Shown in pieces: positions 35,259 through 41,729 of a stretch of DNA of 64,000 nt (the first letter of the stretch is position 1; each line of letters starts with the position of its first letter). Source of the stretch: a virus. The translations under genes were made by a program, and so were the position numbers. The DNA lies in the IMG/VR virus record IMGVR_UViG_3300005731_000127, positions 1 to 64,000 of that record; one strand, given 5' to 3'. The notes under the pieces are model-generated. The model was not told the origin of the DNA, made no database searches, and saw only the letters and a list, made by a program, of their open reading frames with translations.

Positions 35259-35282
35259 AAAAAAGCCACATTGCTGCGGCTT
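35259..35282 (-). terminator. Rho-independent terminator of tRNA array
   Basis: Minus strand: AAGCCGCA/TGTGGCTT stem with a GCAA-type tetraloop followed by TTTT. It ends transcription coming from the tRNA array just before the peptidyl-tRNA hydrolase gene. Confidence 0.85.
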
Positions 35283-35313
35283 AAAAAATACTGGTGTGCT
35301 GTCCAGTTAAAGT

Positions 35314-35387
35314 TGAGACCGGAGCTATCGAGACTCCATACGTTCCGTGATCATCGGATGCTTTACCAATACTTAAGCTAGGTCTCA
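35314..35387 (-). tRNA. tRNA-Ile(GAT), probable
   Basis: Acceptor TGAGACC/GGTCTCA, D stem GCTT/AAGC, anticodon loop ATGATCA (GAT), T arm GGAGT-CTCGATA-GCTCC. The T loop lacks TTC and position 37 is C, both unusual; the anticodon stem has an A-A mismatch at its base. Confidence 0.6.
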
Positions 35388-35389
35388 TT

Positions 35390-35583
35390 GTGAACAGTAG
35401 GATTCGAACCTACATTGTCAGTCTCGCATTTACAGGTCAAACTCTTGACTCGTCGCAAATTTCCCGTCAAGGAAGGGTCTAAGGCGTCGTTTCGCAACCC
35501 GTGGGGGTCAAAATAACTGTGCTGAAGTACATAATATCTAACAATCATCAGCCGTGTGCGTCTGCCAGTTTCGCCATGTTCAC
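35390..35583 (-). tRNA. Interrupted tRNA, Leu-type 5' half
   Basis: Perfect 7-bp acceptor (GTGAACA/TGTTCAC) whose strands are 194 bases apart. A class-II D arm (GCG...ACTGGCAGACGC) follows the 5' strand and a normal T arm (GTAGG-TTCGAAT-CCTAC) precedes the 3' strand. Between them are about 110 extra bases with their own hairpins (TTCC/GGAA, GTCAA/TTGAC, GGGT/ACCC). No complete anticodon arm can be drawn. It is too short for a normal group I intron. Isotype not certain. Confidence 0.6.
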
Positions 35584-35600
35584 ATAAAAAATACAAGTAG

Positions 35601-35683
35601 GTATACGACGGGAATTGAACCCGCATGTCCGAAGACCCCTGATTCACAGTCAGGTATGGCAAACCAATATCCATCTCGTATAC
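35601..35683 (-). tRNA. tRNA-His(GTG) anticodon, long variable arm
   Basis: Acceptor GTATACG/CGTATAC, anticodon arm CCTGA-CTGTGAA-TCAGG, variable arm GTC-TTCG-GAC, T arm GCGGG-TTCAATT-CCCGT. A GTG anticodon combined with a class II variable arm is unusual; Tyr tRNAs (GTA) normally look like this. Confidence 0.75.
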
Positions 35684-35686
35684 AGT

Positions 35687-35753
35687 GGAGAGTACGGGTA
35701 ATGCTCCCGTTAGTCAATATTGCAAGTATTAACACCAACCTTTTGGACTCCCC
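35687..35753 (-). tRNA. tRNA-Ala(TGC)-like, atypical
   Basis: Acceptor GGGGAGT/ACTCTCC, anticodon arm TAATA-CTTGCAA-TATTG, T stem ACGGG/CCCGT but T loop AGCATTA instead of TTCRANN. Only 67 bases; D arm weak. Confidence 0.45.
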
Positions 35754-35757
35754 TCAT

Positions 35758-36036
35758 TCATGAGCTAATTAATGTTTTCCCACCATTTACATCGTCTGCA
35801 ATTACTGCACCGGGAACAAAAGTTAATGCTTCCGCTATATTATCTCCTTGCTGAGTAGTGACTTGAACTACACACCCCATAGGAGTTTCCATTGCCTTTG
35901 CTGATTTCATCCATCCTTGTGACTTTGAAGATGCTTTGCATAGTAACTGGAACATATCCCCGTTACCAACTACTTCAATATCGTTGATTTTTTCTTTAGC
36001 GTCTTGAACAGTTCTAACATCTAGTGTTTTTTTCAT
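35758..36036 (-). CDS. Small protein in tRNA array
   Basis: 92 aa; KKTLDVRTVQDAKEKINDIEVVGNGDMFQLLCKASSKSQGWMKSAKAMET, mixed alpha/beta with one conserved-looking GCVVQVTTQQG strand pair. AGGAAAA ribosome site before the ATG. No family recognised; several phages carry small proteins of this kind. Confidence 0.6.
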   Translation of the reverse strand: MKKTLDVRTVQDAKEKINDIEVVGNGDMFQLLCKASSKSQGWMKSAKAMETPMGCVVQVTTQQGDNIAEALTFVPGAVIADDVNGGKTLISS

Positions 36037-36092
36037 TTTGTTTTTCCTCTTTTTTCATTATAGTTTATTATAAACAATTTCACCATAGCCCC

Positions 36093-36326
36093 CTATTTTC
36101 TTCCGTATTTTACTAATTTATTGATTTTATCTTCTACTTTAAAAATCAAAGATAATTCAGCTATAAATATAAAGCAAAGAATTAAATTTACAACTGGAAT
36201 AATTGCAAGAAAAACAACCCATAAAAAAGTATCAAAGTAAAAGTCAATCTTACCGTACCTCACCGTCAATAAGTATAAAAATAAACTCAATATTAACAAT
36301 GAGATCATAATGATCATCCAGTCCAT
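36093..36326 (-). CDS. Small membrane protein
   Basis: 77 aa with two or three hydrophobic helices and a Lys-rich C-terminus (VEDKINKLVKYGRK). Similar layout to the proteins at 57.6 and 58.3 kb (hydrophobic - IIPVV/LLPVF-like turn - D-K-I-x-x). Unknown function. Confidence 0.6.
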   Translation of the reverse strand: MDWMIIMISLLILSLFLYLLTVRYGKIDFYFDTFLWVVFLAIIPVVNLILCFIFIAELSLIFKVEDKINKLVKYGRK

Positions 36327-36356
36327 ATTTTGCTCCTAGTGTTGCAGAATAAAGTC

Positions 36357-36428
36357 GGCGTAGAGGGACTCGAACCCCCGAACTCTTCCTTGTAAGGGAA
36401 GCACCATAGCCGCTAGGTATTATACGCC
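36357..36428 (-). tRNA. tRNA-Val(TAC)
   Basis: Acceptor GGCGTAT/ATACGCC-type pairing, anticodon arm CTTCC-CTTACAA-GGAAG, T arm with GTTCGAGTC. Its 5' end overlaps the stop of the 36,420-36,710 gene. Confidence 0.85.
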
Positions 36429-36710
36429 GTTAATTTCATCCCATACTCTGTCAAGATTCTCAACTAAATTTTGAATAATTACAGAATGCAGATGAGGATT
36501 TTTACGAATTCTAGAACGTAACTCTTTGTAGTCCTCCTTATTACCATCAAAGTTTCTAATTTCTTCGGAAAATCGACCGTCTAGTATTCGTATTCCACCC
36601 GGAGTATAGAAGGCTTGTACAAAGCCGTTGTTGTCTCTTTGTTGGTCTACATAAATATTATCAATTCCTCCAAAATCATCAATAGTGAATGGTAATGTGT
36701 TTTGAGTCAT
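36420..36710 (-). CDS. Hypothetical protein
   Basis: 96 aa; acidic, mixed structure (TLPFTIDDFGGIDNIYVDQQRDNNGF; SEEIRNFDGNKEDYKELRSRIRK). Its TAA stop lies inside the tRNA-Val 5' end. No family recognised. Confidence 0.6.
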   Translation of the reverse strand: MTQNTLPFTIDDFGGIDNIYVDQQRDNNGFVQAFYTPGGIRILDGRFSEEIRNFDGNKEDYKELRSRIRKNPHLHSVIIQNLVENLDRVWDEINGV

Positions 36711-36750
36711 TGAATTTTCTTTTTGAAAAATTTAAAGAATTACCTTAAGT

Positions 36751-36824
36751 GCGGGATAACGGATTTGGACCGTTGTTTCTTGGATGGAAACCAAGCGTCG
36801 TAGACCGGACTAGACCAATCCCGC
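36751..36824 (-). tRNA. tRNA-Gly(TCC)
   Basis: Acceptor GCGGGAT/ATCCCGC, anticodon arm CTTGG-TTTCCAT-CCAAG, T arm AACGG-TCCAAAT-CCGTT. Confidence 0.85.
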
Positions 36825-36836
36825 TAAAAACTCCGA

Positions 36837-37298
36837 TTACCCACAATACGACATTTTGATTGTTTCGAAGTGTGAAGACCAAGACCATTCATCTTCGATA
36901 TAACAAACAAATTCTGGTTGAGTTAGTTCTATCTCTTTACGAGTATCCCATTCAATAATATTAATAATTGAATCATATTCTTTTGAATAATTTTTTGGAA
37001 CAGGGTTTCGGAATTCAATTGCACTAACTAAGTTAACATATTCTGGAAACTTTTCAAGTTCTTTATCAGAGCTTTCAGAAATTTTACTTTCCATTTTCTT
37101 ATAGTTTTTGGCTAGTGTTTCTTCTGCTGTGATTTTTGCTTTTTCTAAATTAGACATCAATGTTGAACGATATCCTTTTACAGCTTCTTTGTATTCACCG
37201 ATATGGTTTTCTTTGTTGTAACGCAGTTTTTCTAAAAGCTTATCTTTTTCAACAATGACTGTACGATTTTCCATGTGTGCTTGTGCAATTCTCGCCAT
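36837..37298 (-). CDS. Coiled-coil protein of unknown function
   Basis: 153 aa, mostly helical with Lys/Glu heptads (KLLEKLRYNKENHIGEYKEAVKGY), ending in a more mixed region with Trp (EDEWSWSSHFE). Good ribosome site (AGGAG). Lies between tRNA genes. Not recognised. Confidence 0.6.
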   Translation of the reverse strand: MARIAQAHMENRTVIVEKDKLLEKLRYNKENHIGEYKEAVKGYRSTLMSNLEKAKITAEETLAKNYKKMESKISESSDKELEKFPEYVNLVSAIEFRNPVPKNYSKEYDSIINIIEWDTRKEIELTQPEFVCYIEDEWSWSSHFETIKMSYCG

Positions 37299-37330
37299 AA
37301 TATTCTCCTTTTAAAATCCTAAATTAAAAA

Positions 37331-37400
37331 TACCCATAAAAGATTTGCACTTTTTCTTCAAAAACCAAAATTTTGCGTGCTGCTGTTACACTAATGGGTA
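37331..37400 (-). tRNA. tRNA-Gln(TTG)
   Basis: Acceptor TACCCAT/ATGGGTA, anticodon arm CAAAA-TTTTGGT-TTTTG, T arm AAAAG-TGCAAAT-CTTTT. Confidence 0.75.
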
Positions 37401-37401
37401 A

Positions 37402-37470
37402 GACTACGGAGAGAATCGAACTCTCAGAAACTGATTTTGCAGATCAATCTTCCGTCCACGAATCATAGTC
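37402..37470 (-). tRNA. tRNA-Cys(GCA)
   Basis: Acceptor GACTATG/CGTAGTC, anticodon arm TTGAT-CTGCAAA-ATCAG, T arm GAGAG-TTCGATT-CTCTC. Confidence 0.8.
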
Positions 37471-37476
37471 ATAAAT

Positions 37477-37546
37477 GCAGTATAGGAGAATCGAACTCCT
37501 GTTTCTTGCTTGGCAAGCAAATGTAATACCATTATACCAATACTGC
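37477..37546 (-). tRNA. tRNA-Gly(GCC)
   Basis: Acceptor GCAGTAT/ATACTGC, anticodon arm TTTGC-TTGCCAA-GCAAG, T arm AGGAG-TTCGATT-CTCCT. Confidence 0.85.
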
Positions 37547-37552
37547 TAAAAC

Positions 37553-37682
37553 TAGCCACTTTTTTTTGCGTTGCTATGCTACCGTTACATCACACCCCCG
37601 TAGTTTTTAATGGGGGCGGAAGGATTCGAACCTCCACAAGTTCTTTTACAGAGAATTGCTAATAATTTGCTGTAAGTGGCTA
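37553..37682 (-). ncRNA. Y-RNA-like element 1 / permuted tRNA-Tyr(GTA) module
   Basis: Closed by a perfect TAGCCAC/GTGGCTA stem. Just inside is TTACAGCAAATTATTA. Then come, in this order, the 3' part of a tRNA (anticodon loop CTGTAAA, T arm GGAGG-TTCGAAT-CCTTC, acceptor 3' strand CGCCCCC+A; 37655-37611), an 11-base linker, and the 5' part (acceptor GGGGGTG, D arm; 37599-37574), then GCAACGC plus A-run. The acceptor strands pair 7/7 with one G-U. Joining the halves gives a full anticodon stem GTTCT/AGAAC and a 71-base tRNA. Either a YrlA-type Y RNA with closed tRNA module or a permuted tRNA gene; next to the Ro-like gene. Confidence 0.7.
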
Positions 37683-37685
37683 TAT

Positions 37686-37760
37686 GTGATTGGTAGGGCT
37701 TGATCCTACATTACGAGAGGCTCTATAACCAATATTGCGTTTTCATTAAACTACAATCAC
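37686..37760 (-). tRNA. tRNA, isotype undetermined
   Basis: Acceptor GTGATTG/CAATCAC, short D arm GTTT/AAAC, T arm GTAGG-ATCAAGC-CCTAC. The 29 bases between D and T arms do not fold into a standard anticodon arm; a GAG/CTC variable hairpin is possible. Confidence 0.55.
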
Positions 37761-37765
37761 AAAAT

Positions 37766-37838
37766 GCCGCTGGTGGGAATCGAACCGCACACATCTCCCA
37801 GTAAAACGTGGGAGGCTCTACCGTTGAGCTACAGCGAC
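37766..37838 (-). tRNA. tRNA-Lys(TTT)-like with 8-base anticodon loop
   Basis: Acceptor GTCGCTG/CAGCGGC, D arm GCTC/GAGC, anticodon stem TCCCA/TGGGA closing an 8-base loop CGTTTTAC, and a T stem that pairs only if one C is bulged. Could be a real variant or a locally inaccurate/decayed gene. Confidence 0.5.
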
Positions 37839-37939
37839 TTGTGATAGTCTCTCCTATCAGTCACGTCCTATCACTTTTGGGTTGCATACCCCGCTATCCC
37901 TGCCGGGAAACATGACTTCGACGTTCAAGGGTCCGTTTC
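37839..37939 (-). other. Intergenic spacer with GTGATAG/CTATCAC hairpin
   Basis: About 100 bases after the Ro-like gene. A perfect 7-bp inverted repeat (37841-37847 and 37868-37874) closes a 20-base loop, reminiscent of the closing stems of the nearby RNA elements but without their internal motif. No poly-U follows. Confidence 0.4.
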
Positions 37940-39589
37940 TTATACTTCTACAAGATGCAGAAGCTCTTGATCCATTGCTGCATTGAACAAGTCCGCAGCA
38001 GTTTCAATTTTTCCGTCCATGATGAATTTCACGTTCGAGGCTGAGTATCCAGACATGTAGAATACGTTTCGTGTATTTCCGAATGTCTCGAATTTAGTTC
38101 CACTTCTTCCTCCATAAAACGAATTAGGGATATTCCATAGTACGATCTTAAACGAGTTAACATAGTCGTCTGAAAATCCCGCGTTTCTTAGCTTTCGCAA
38201 TGCAGACTCTACATTAGTCTTTCCTAAATCTGCCGGATTAAATTCTCCGTCACTGATACACAGAATTCCTTCTGGAAAATCAGCTTCTGGAGTTCCGGAG
38301 TTTAACAAGTCGCAGAAAAGACTGATAACACTTTGGAAGTTTGTTCCGCCATAAGAATTACCTCTGTCGTTATGCCATTTTTCTGATGGCGTTCCGCCTC
38401 TCCATTTTTTCATTGCCGCTTTATTTGCAAATTCAATATAGTGATCAGTAAAATCACCAGTCAAGAATTCGTTGAAGTATAAAGCAATCGCCTTAGAAAC
38501 ATCGTATGATGAATACTTAGTTCCGGTTGCTGTACATTCCATTGATGACGAAGTATCGCGAACAACAATAAATCGAGTTAAGTTTTCGCTATCCTTAGCT
38601 TTATTAACAATTTCGTAAAACTGCTTATCGACAGTCTTTGTGAAATTCGCATCATGGTTAAAATTTAGCTCACAAAGTAGTTCGTGAACATAACCAGTAT
38701 ACTTAACTGTTTCTTCTTTGTCAACCCATCCTGAGTATTTATCTGACAATCCTTGGTTTTTCAAGAATTTGCTTCTAACAAGAAGATTTAATGCACGACC
38801 ATGAATTTTAGCAAAGTCGATCTTGTCAAATTTTGACTGAGAAATCAACTGCTGCCACTCATGAGCGGTTCCGCTAGACTTAAGTTTGCGGTATTTTTTG
38901 TAAGTTCTGCCATCGTTTTTCTTTCCGAATAGCCTAGAACAAATCCACTTAGCAATTTGGTTATTTGCTTCAGCTTCAATTGTTGTAACTTGTGAGTTAG
39001 AACGGATTTGCGGCAAATACTTCTTCATCAAGTTGACTGTTTTGTCATTCTCAAGTAAAGAAAGAAGCAGATCACCGAACCTTGACCAGTTCAAAATACT
39101 ACCAGACCAGTCATGGTAAACCAAGTCAGCACGCAACATCACAATCAGGTCTTTACAAGACCCAGCCGATAAGAAGAGTCCAATGTTTTTCCAGAAAAGA
39201 CTTTCATCTTTTTGGTGCAACCAGATCATTCTCATGATTGATTCGTGCTTGAGTTCCGCACCAGACTGAGCCTCTTTAGTCTTAATGCCCATCCCGATAA
39301 TGTCAGTCTTACGACTAATCATTCTCATGTAGATAGTAAACTTAACAAAAAGTTCCGGATTATCCGCGAACAATACAGAACAATCTTTAGCGATATCGGA
39401 ATATCTACGTGGAGATTTGTATTCTCCAAGCTTACCAAACTGGTCTACATATTCGTTTCCAGTCGTCGAAAATTTTTCCGCACCGTTACCACTTAGTGTA
39501 CGAGCGGAGTTTTTCATTCCGGCGTTGACGAATGAGTTGTTCGAAGTTTGCGTGCTTTTTCTTTTAATTGTTCTCTTTGTGTCAAACAT
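37940..39589 (-). CDS. Ro-like (DUF2828/TROVE-type) RNA-binding protein with vWA domain
   Basis: 549 aa. A helical-repeat N-terminal part (FADNPELFVKFTIYMRM; DESLFWKNIGLFLSAGSCKDLI; YRKLKSSGTAHEWQQLISQSKFDKIDFAKIHGRAL) leads to a C-terminal vWA domain with the metal site DTSSSM (DxSxS), Thr in YGGTNFQS and Asp in LCISDGEF. This HEAT-ring plus vWA plan is that of Ro60/Rsr and DUF2828 proteins, which bind misfolded RNAs and Y RNAs. AAGGAG ribosome site. It is embedded in the tRNA array and flanked by four structurally related small RNA elements, supporting an RNA quality-control role. Confidence 0.78.
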   Translation of the reverse strand: MFDTKRTIKRKSTQTSNNSFVNAGMKNSARTLSGNGAEKFSTTGNEYVDQFGKLGEYKSPRRYSDIAKDCSVLFADNPELFVKFTIYMRMISRKTDIIGMGIKTKEAQSGAELKHESIMRMIWLHQKDESLFWKNIGLFLSAGSCKDLIVMLRADLVYHDWSGSILNWSRFGDLLLSLLENDKTVNLMKKYLPQIRSNSQVTTIEAEANNQIAKWICSRLFGKKNDGRTYKKYRKLKSSGTAHEWQQLISQSKFDKIDFAKIHGRALNLLVRSKFLKNQGLSDKYSGWVDKEETVKYTGYVHELLCELNFNHDANFTKTVDKQFYEIVNKAKDSENLTRFIVVRDTSSSMECTATGTKYSSYDVSKAIALYFNEFLTGDFTDHYIEFANKAAMKKWRGGTPSEKWHNDRGNSYGGTNFQSVISLFCDLLNSGTPEADFPEGILCISDGEFNPADLGKTNVESALRKLRNAGFSDDYVNSFKIVLWNIPNSFYGGRSGTKFETFGNTRNVFYMSGYSASNVKFIMDGKIETAADLFNAAMDQELLHLVEV

Positions 39590-39620
39590 TTTGTTCTCCT
39601 TGTGAGGTTCCTAAAAAATC

Positions 39621-39674
39621 AGATTACGTTTTATTTTTACCAAAAAAATTTTTATAATTTGCTGATTGTAATCT
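39621..39674 (-). ncRNA. Y-RNA-like element 4 (no tRNA module)
   Basis: Closed by AGATTAC/GTAATCT. Inside the 5' strand is AATCAGCAAATTATAAAA, matching the motif of elements 1-3; the rest is an A/T-rich loop. Lies between the Ro-like gene and element 2. May be a minimal Ro-binding RNA; function inferred from shared motif only. Confidence 0.5.
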
Positions 39675-39679
39675 TATAC

Positions 39680-39801
39680 GGATTTCGTTTTTCGTTGCTC
39701 TACCAATTGAGCTACCTCACCTTGAAAGCAAAAGCGATGAGGATTGGACTCGAACCAATAACCTACGGCGTGAAATGCAAATAAATTGCTGTATGAAATC
39801 C
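39680..39801 (-). ncRNA. Y-RNA-like element 2 / permuted tRNA-Glu(TTC) module
   Basis: Closed by GGATTTC/GAAATCC. After ATACAGCAATTTATTT come the tRNA 3' part (loop ATTTCAC, T arm ATTGG-TTCGAGT-CCAAT, acceptor CCTCATC + G; 39778-39735), a 13-base linker, then the 5' part (acceptor GGTGAGG, D arm GCTC/GAGC; 39721-39693) and AACGAAAAAC. Joining the halves makes anticodon stem ACGGC/GCCGT, a 73-base tRNA-Glu with G73. As for element 1, either a Y RNA with tRNA-like domain or a permuted tRNA. Confidence 0.72.
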
Positions 39802-39808
39802 TTTAATA

Positions 39809-39890
39809 CTTCTGGAGGGAGTTGCACCCATTGATATCTACCCCACTGTTTTATATCGCTGGCTTCGTAGACCAGTGTGGGAACCAGAAG
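39809..39890 (-). tRNA. tRNA-Arg(ACG)-like, no standard D arm
   Basis: Acceptor CTTCTGG/CCAGAAG. The anticodon arm CTGGT-CTACGAA-GCCAG follows after only 8 bases, so there is no D arm in the usual place. A separate arm GATAT/ATATC with a 15-base loop sits between anticodon and T arms (T loop TGCAACT on a 3-bp GGG/CCC stem). Same plan as the Arg(TCT) gene at 44.3 kb. Confidence 0.5.
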
Positions 39891-39899
39891 CAAAAAAAC

Positions 39900-39960
39900 A
39901 AGTCTCATTATTAAAAAATTTTACAGATTTTCTTTTTAAATAATTTGCTGTATGAGACTT
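39900..39960 (-). ncRNA. Y-RNA-like element 3 (no tRNA module)
   Basis: Closed by a 9-bp stem AAGTCTCAT/ATGAGACTT. Directly inside is ACAGCAAATTATTT, the shared motif, and then a small AAAAT-CTGTAAA-ATTTT hairpin. No T or D arm. Lies between tRNA-Glu and the Arg-like gene. Confidence 0.5.
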
Positions 39961-39983
39961 TATGCATAGCTAAAGCTACGAGT

Positions 39984-40057
39984 GACACATACGGGAATCG
40001 AACCCGTGAACTTCAGATTGAAAGTCTGAGATTTCTGCCAGCAGAAACTAATGTGCC
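39984..40057 (-). tRNA. tRNA-Glu(TTC)
   Basis: Acceptor GGCACAT/ATGTGTC, extended D arm TTTCT/AGAAA, anticodon arm TCAGA-CTTTCAA-TCTGA, T arm ACGGG-TTCGATT-CCCGT. Its 5' end overlaps the stop of the PAS protein gene. Confidence 0.88.
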
Positions 40058-40845
40058 TCATTGTTCTTCTCTAAAAAAATCTTAATCGCCTCAATATCTT
40101 CTACTGAATACGATTTTTGTGGTAATATTCCCATATCTTGTAAAGGAGATATCAAGTCTAAACCAAAGTATTTATTGAGTATTAGTATAATCAATACCCC
40201 CCAAAATGGGTACATGTATTTTTTATTCTCTGTAGTGAATGTTTTTATAGTGTATCCGAAACTGTAGATTAAGTCAACAATTGTTTTTCTATTTACTTGT
40301 TTTTCTGAAATACTTTTTACCGCATCTACTGTTTCGTGAACAAGTTTTAATGATTCGCTCACCTTGTTGTTTGTTTCTATTTGTGTTTTTAGTAGATGGT
40401 AGTTCTTTTCATTTATCTTGTTTACTTCCTCGATCATAGAAAAGTGGGTACTGTCTGAAGGATGAAAACTTACTAAAAAACACTCAAATTCTTCTTCTCC
40501 GCCTTTTGATGGAAATCTTTGCACAAAAATGAATCCAGAAACCGGATAATGTTCTTTATGTCTATAAGTTTTTGAAAACTGATAGGACTGTCTTTCACCC
40601 TTCATGGTCTCTATCGCTAGAGCTGAATCCAGCTTTAGATCATTACTGTTTATAGTTATTTCACTCCACTTGACACCATTTTGATATTCGATATCTGTAT
40701 ATCCAAGCGTACTTTGCCAAGATTTATTACAATAAAGAACCCTTCCGTCAGGTAAAGTTGCAGCCATTGGATGCGTTGTATTGTTTATCCATTCTTCTAA
40801 TAGTTGTCTTTCAGAATTTGATAACCATTTTTTCATTATGTTCAC
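40048..40845 (-). CDS. PAS-domain membrane protein
   Basis: 265 aa. Residues about 12-125 read as a PAS domain (MAATLPDGRVLYCNKSWQSTLGYTDIEYQNG...W..I). A helical linker follows, then one TM segment near the C-terminus (YMYPFWGVLIILILNKYFG). No kinase or output domain. Signal-sensing PAS proteins are rare in phages; ligand unknown. The stop lies inside tRNA-Glu. Confidence 0.7.
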   Translation of the reverse strand: MNIMKKWLSNSERQLLEEWINNTTHPMAATLPDGRVLYCNKSWQSTLGYTDIEYQNGVKWSEITINSNDLKLDSALAIETMKGERQSYQFSKTYRHKEHYPVSGFIFVQRFPSKGGEEEFECFLVSFHPSDSTHFSMIEEVNKINEKNYHLLKTQIETNNKVSESLKLVHETVDAVKSISEKQVNRKTIVDLIYSFGYTIKTFTTENKKYMYPFWGVLIILILNKYFGLDLISPLQDMGILPQKSYSVEDIEAIKIFLEKNNEAH

Positions 40846-40995
40846 CTATTTATGTAAAATGTTTCTACATATATAGATACGCCATTTTTGGTAGCTTGCT
40901 TTTTAATAATTTTTCAAGCTTTTGAGTTTTTTGTCCTTTCAAAAATTTGCTCAAGGTTATTATATCTAGCCTGACGTAGTGGCTCACTGAGTTCG
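40846..40995 (-). promoter_or_regulatory. Intergenic region with possible promoter
   Basis: 150 bases upstream of the PAS gene. Minus strand carries TATAAT at 40964-40959; no convincing -35. The rest shows no hairpin or frame of note. Confidence 0.35.
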
Positions 40996-41505
40996 TTAGC
41001 TAACTGGGAATAAATTTCCGCGACATATCGAATTGGTGTCTAAAATTGCGATCCCCTTTTTATCCCCTCGAACAACTACTATAATTGAATCACGCGAATT
41101 GTCAATACCAATTATATGATTTTTAGGAATATCACATTTTACTTCTTTATATATTGAGTCCATTTTGGTCTCGTTGTGCAAAATTGTAGATAACTCTCTA
41201 CGTACTGAATTACGTCTAAATCTCAAATTCATTTTTGCTATTAAGTTATTTAAATTTGTAGAATTCTCTTTATGTAATTCTGATGCCAATAATACTACGT
41301 CAAGTAATTTTGTCTCAATATCGTCTATTTTTAACAATGGGACAGTAAAATAATAGCCCGGAGTTGCTATTTTTGCTTCTCCGTCCTCATCAATATACGC
41401 AACTGAATTTTTCTTTTTATGTCCGGGAGCTAACAAATCCAAAGGAAATTCGGGGGTAATAGATTCCTGTATCCTAAGAATTTCAGCAATGTTTAGTATG
41501 CTCAT
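40996..41505 (-). CDS. Hypothetical protein
   Basis: 169 aa; N-terminal helical, then basic segment (MNLRFRRNSVRRELSTIL) and a beta-rich C-terminal part (HIIGIDNSRDSIIVVVRGDKKGIAILD). No catalytic motif recognised. Lies between tRNA blocks. Confidence 0.6.
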   Translation of the reverse strand: MSILNIAEILRIQESITPEFPLDLLAPGHKKKNSVAYIDEDGEAKIATPGYYFTVPLLKIDDIETKLLDVVLLASELHKENSTNLNNLIAKMNLRFRRNSVRRELSTILHNETKMDSIYKEVKCDIPKNHIIGIDNSRDSIIVVVRGDKKGIAILDTNSICRGNLFPVS

Positions 41506-41537
41506 TTTGTTCCTAATTTTGTTAAATTTTTATAAGT

Positions 41538-41633
41538 GTGAACGGCTGGATTCGAACCAACATCTACTTGCCAACTTTAGAGTCAACTTTCGTAGGATGC
41601 CTCCCTAGCGTTTGCCAATTTCGCCACGCTCAC
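41538..41633 (-). tRNA. Leu-type tRNA lacking an intact anticodon arm
   Basis: Acceptor GTGAGCG/CGTTCAC, class II D arm GCG...ACGC as in the interrupted tRNA at 35.4 kb, T arm GTTGG-TTCGAAT-CCAGC. The 46 bases between contain no 5-bp stem with a 7-base loop; only TAGG-GAGGCAT-CCTA can form. 96 bases in total. Confidence 0.5.
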
Positions 41634-41638
41634 TTAAT

Positions 41639-41722
41639 ACCGGAGGCGAGATTCGAACTCGCAAGCCTATTACGGCACTGGTTTCTAAGACCAGCGTGTA
41701 TTTCCATTTCCACCACTCCGGC
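41639..41722 (-). tRNA. tRNA-Leu(TAG)
   Basis: Acceptor GCCGGAG/CTCCGGT, anticodon arm CTGGT-CTTAGAA-ACCAG, long variable arm, T arm GCGAG-TTCGAAT-CTCGC. Confidence 0.88.
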
Positions 41723-41729
41723 GTATAAT

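Noticed and set aside
35390-35583. Hammerhead ribozyme in the tRNA insertion (CTGATGA and GCGAAAC present)
   Set aside because: Stems I-III could not be drawn around these cores; the matches are likely chance.
35390-35583. Group I intron in tRNA-Leu as in cyanobacteria
   Set aside because: Insertion is only about 110 bases and the P3-P7 core sequences are not visible.
39717-39908. 63-aa frame in the permuted tRNA region
   Set aside because: Runs through tRNA-like sequences and has no ribosome site.
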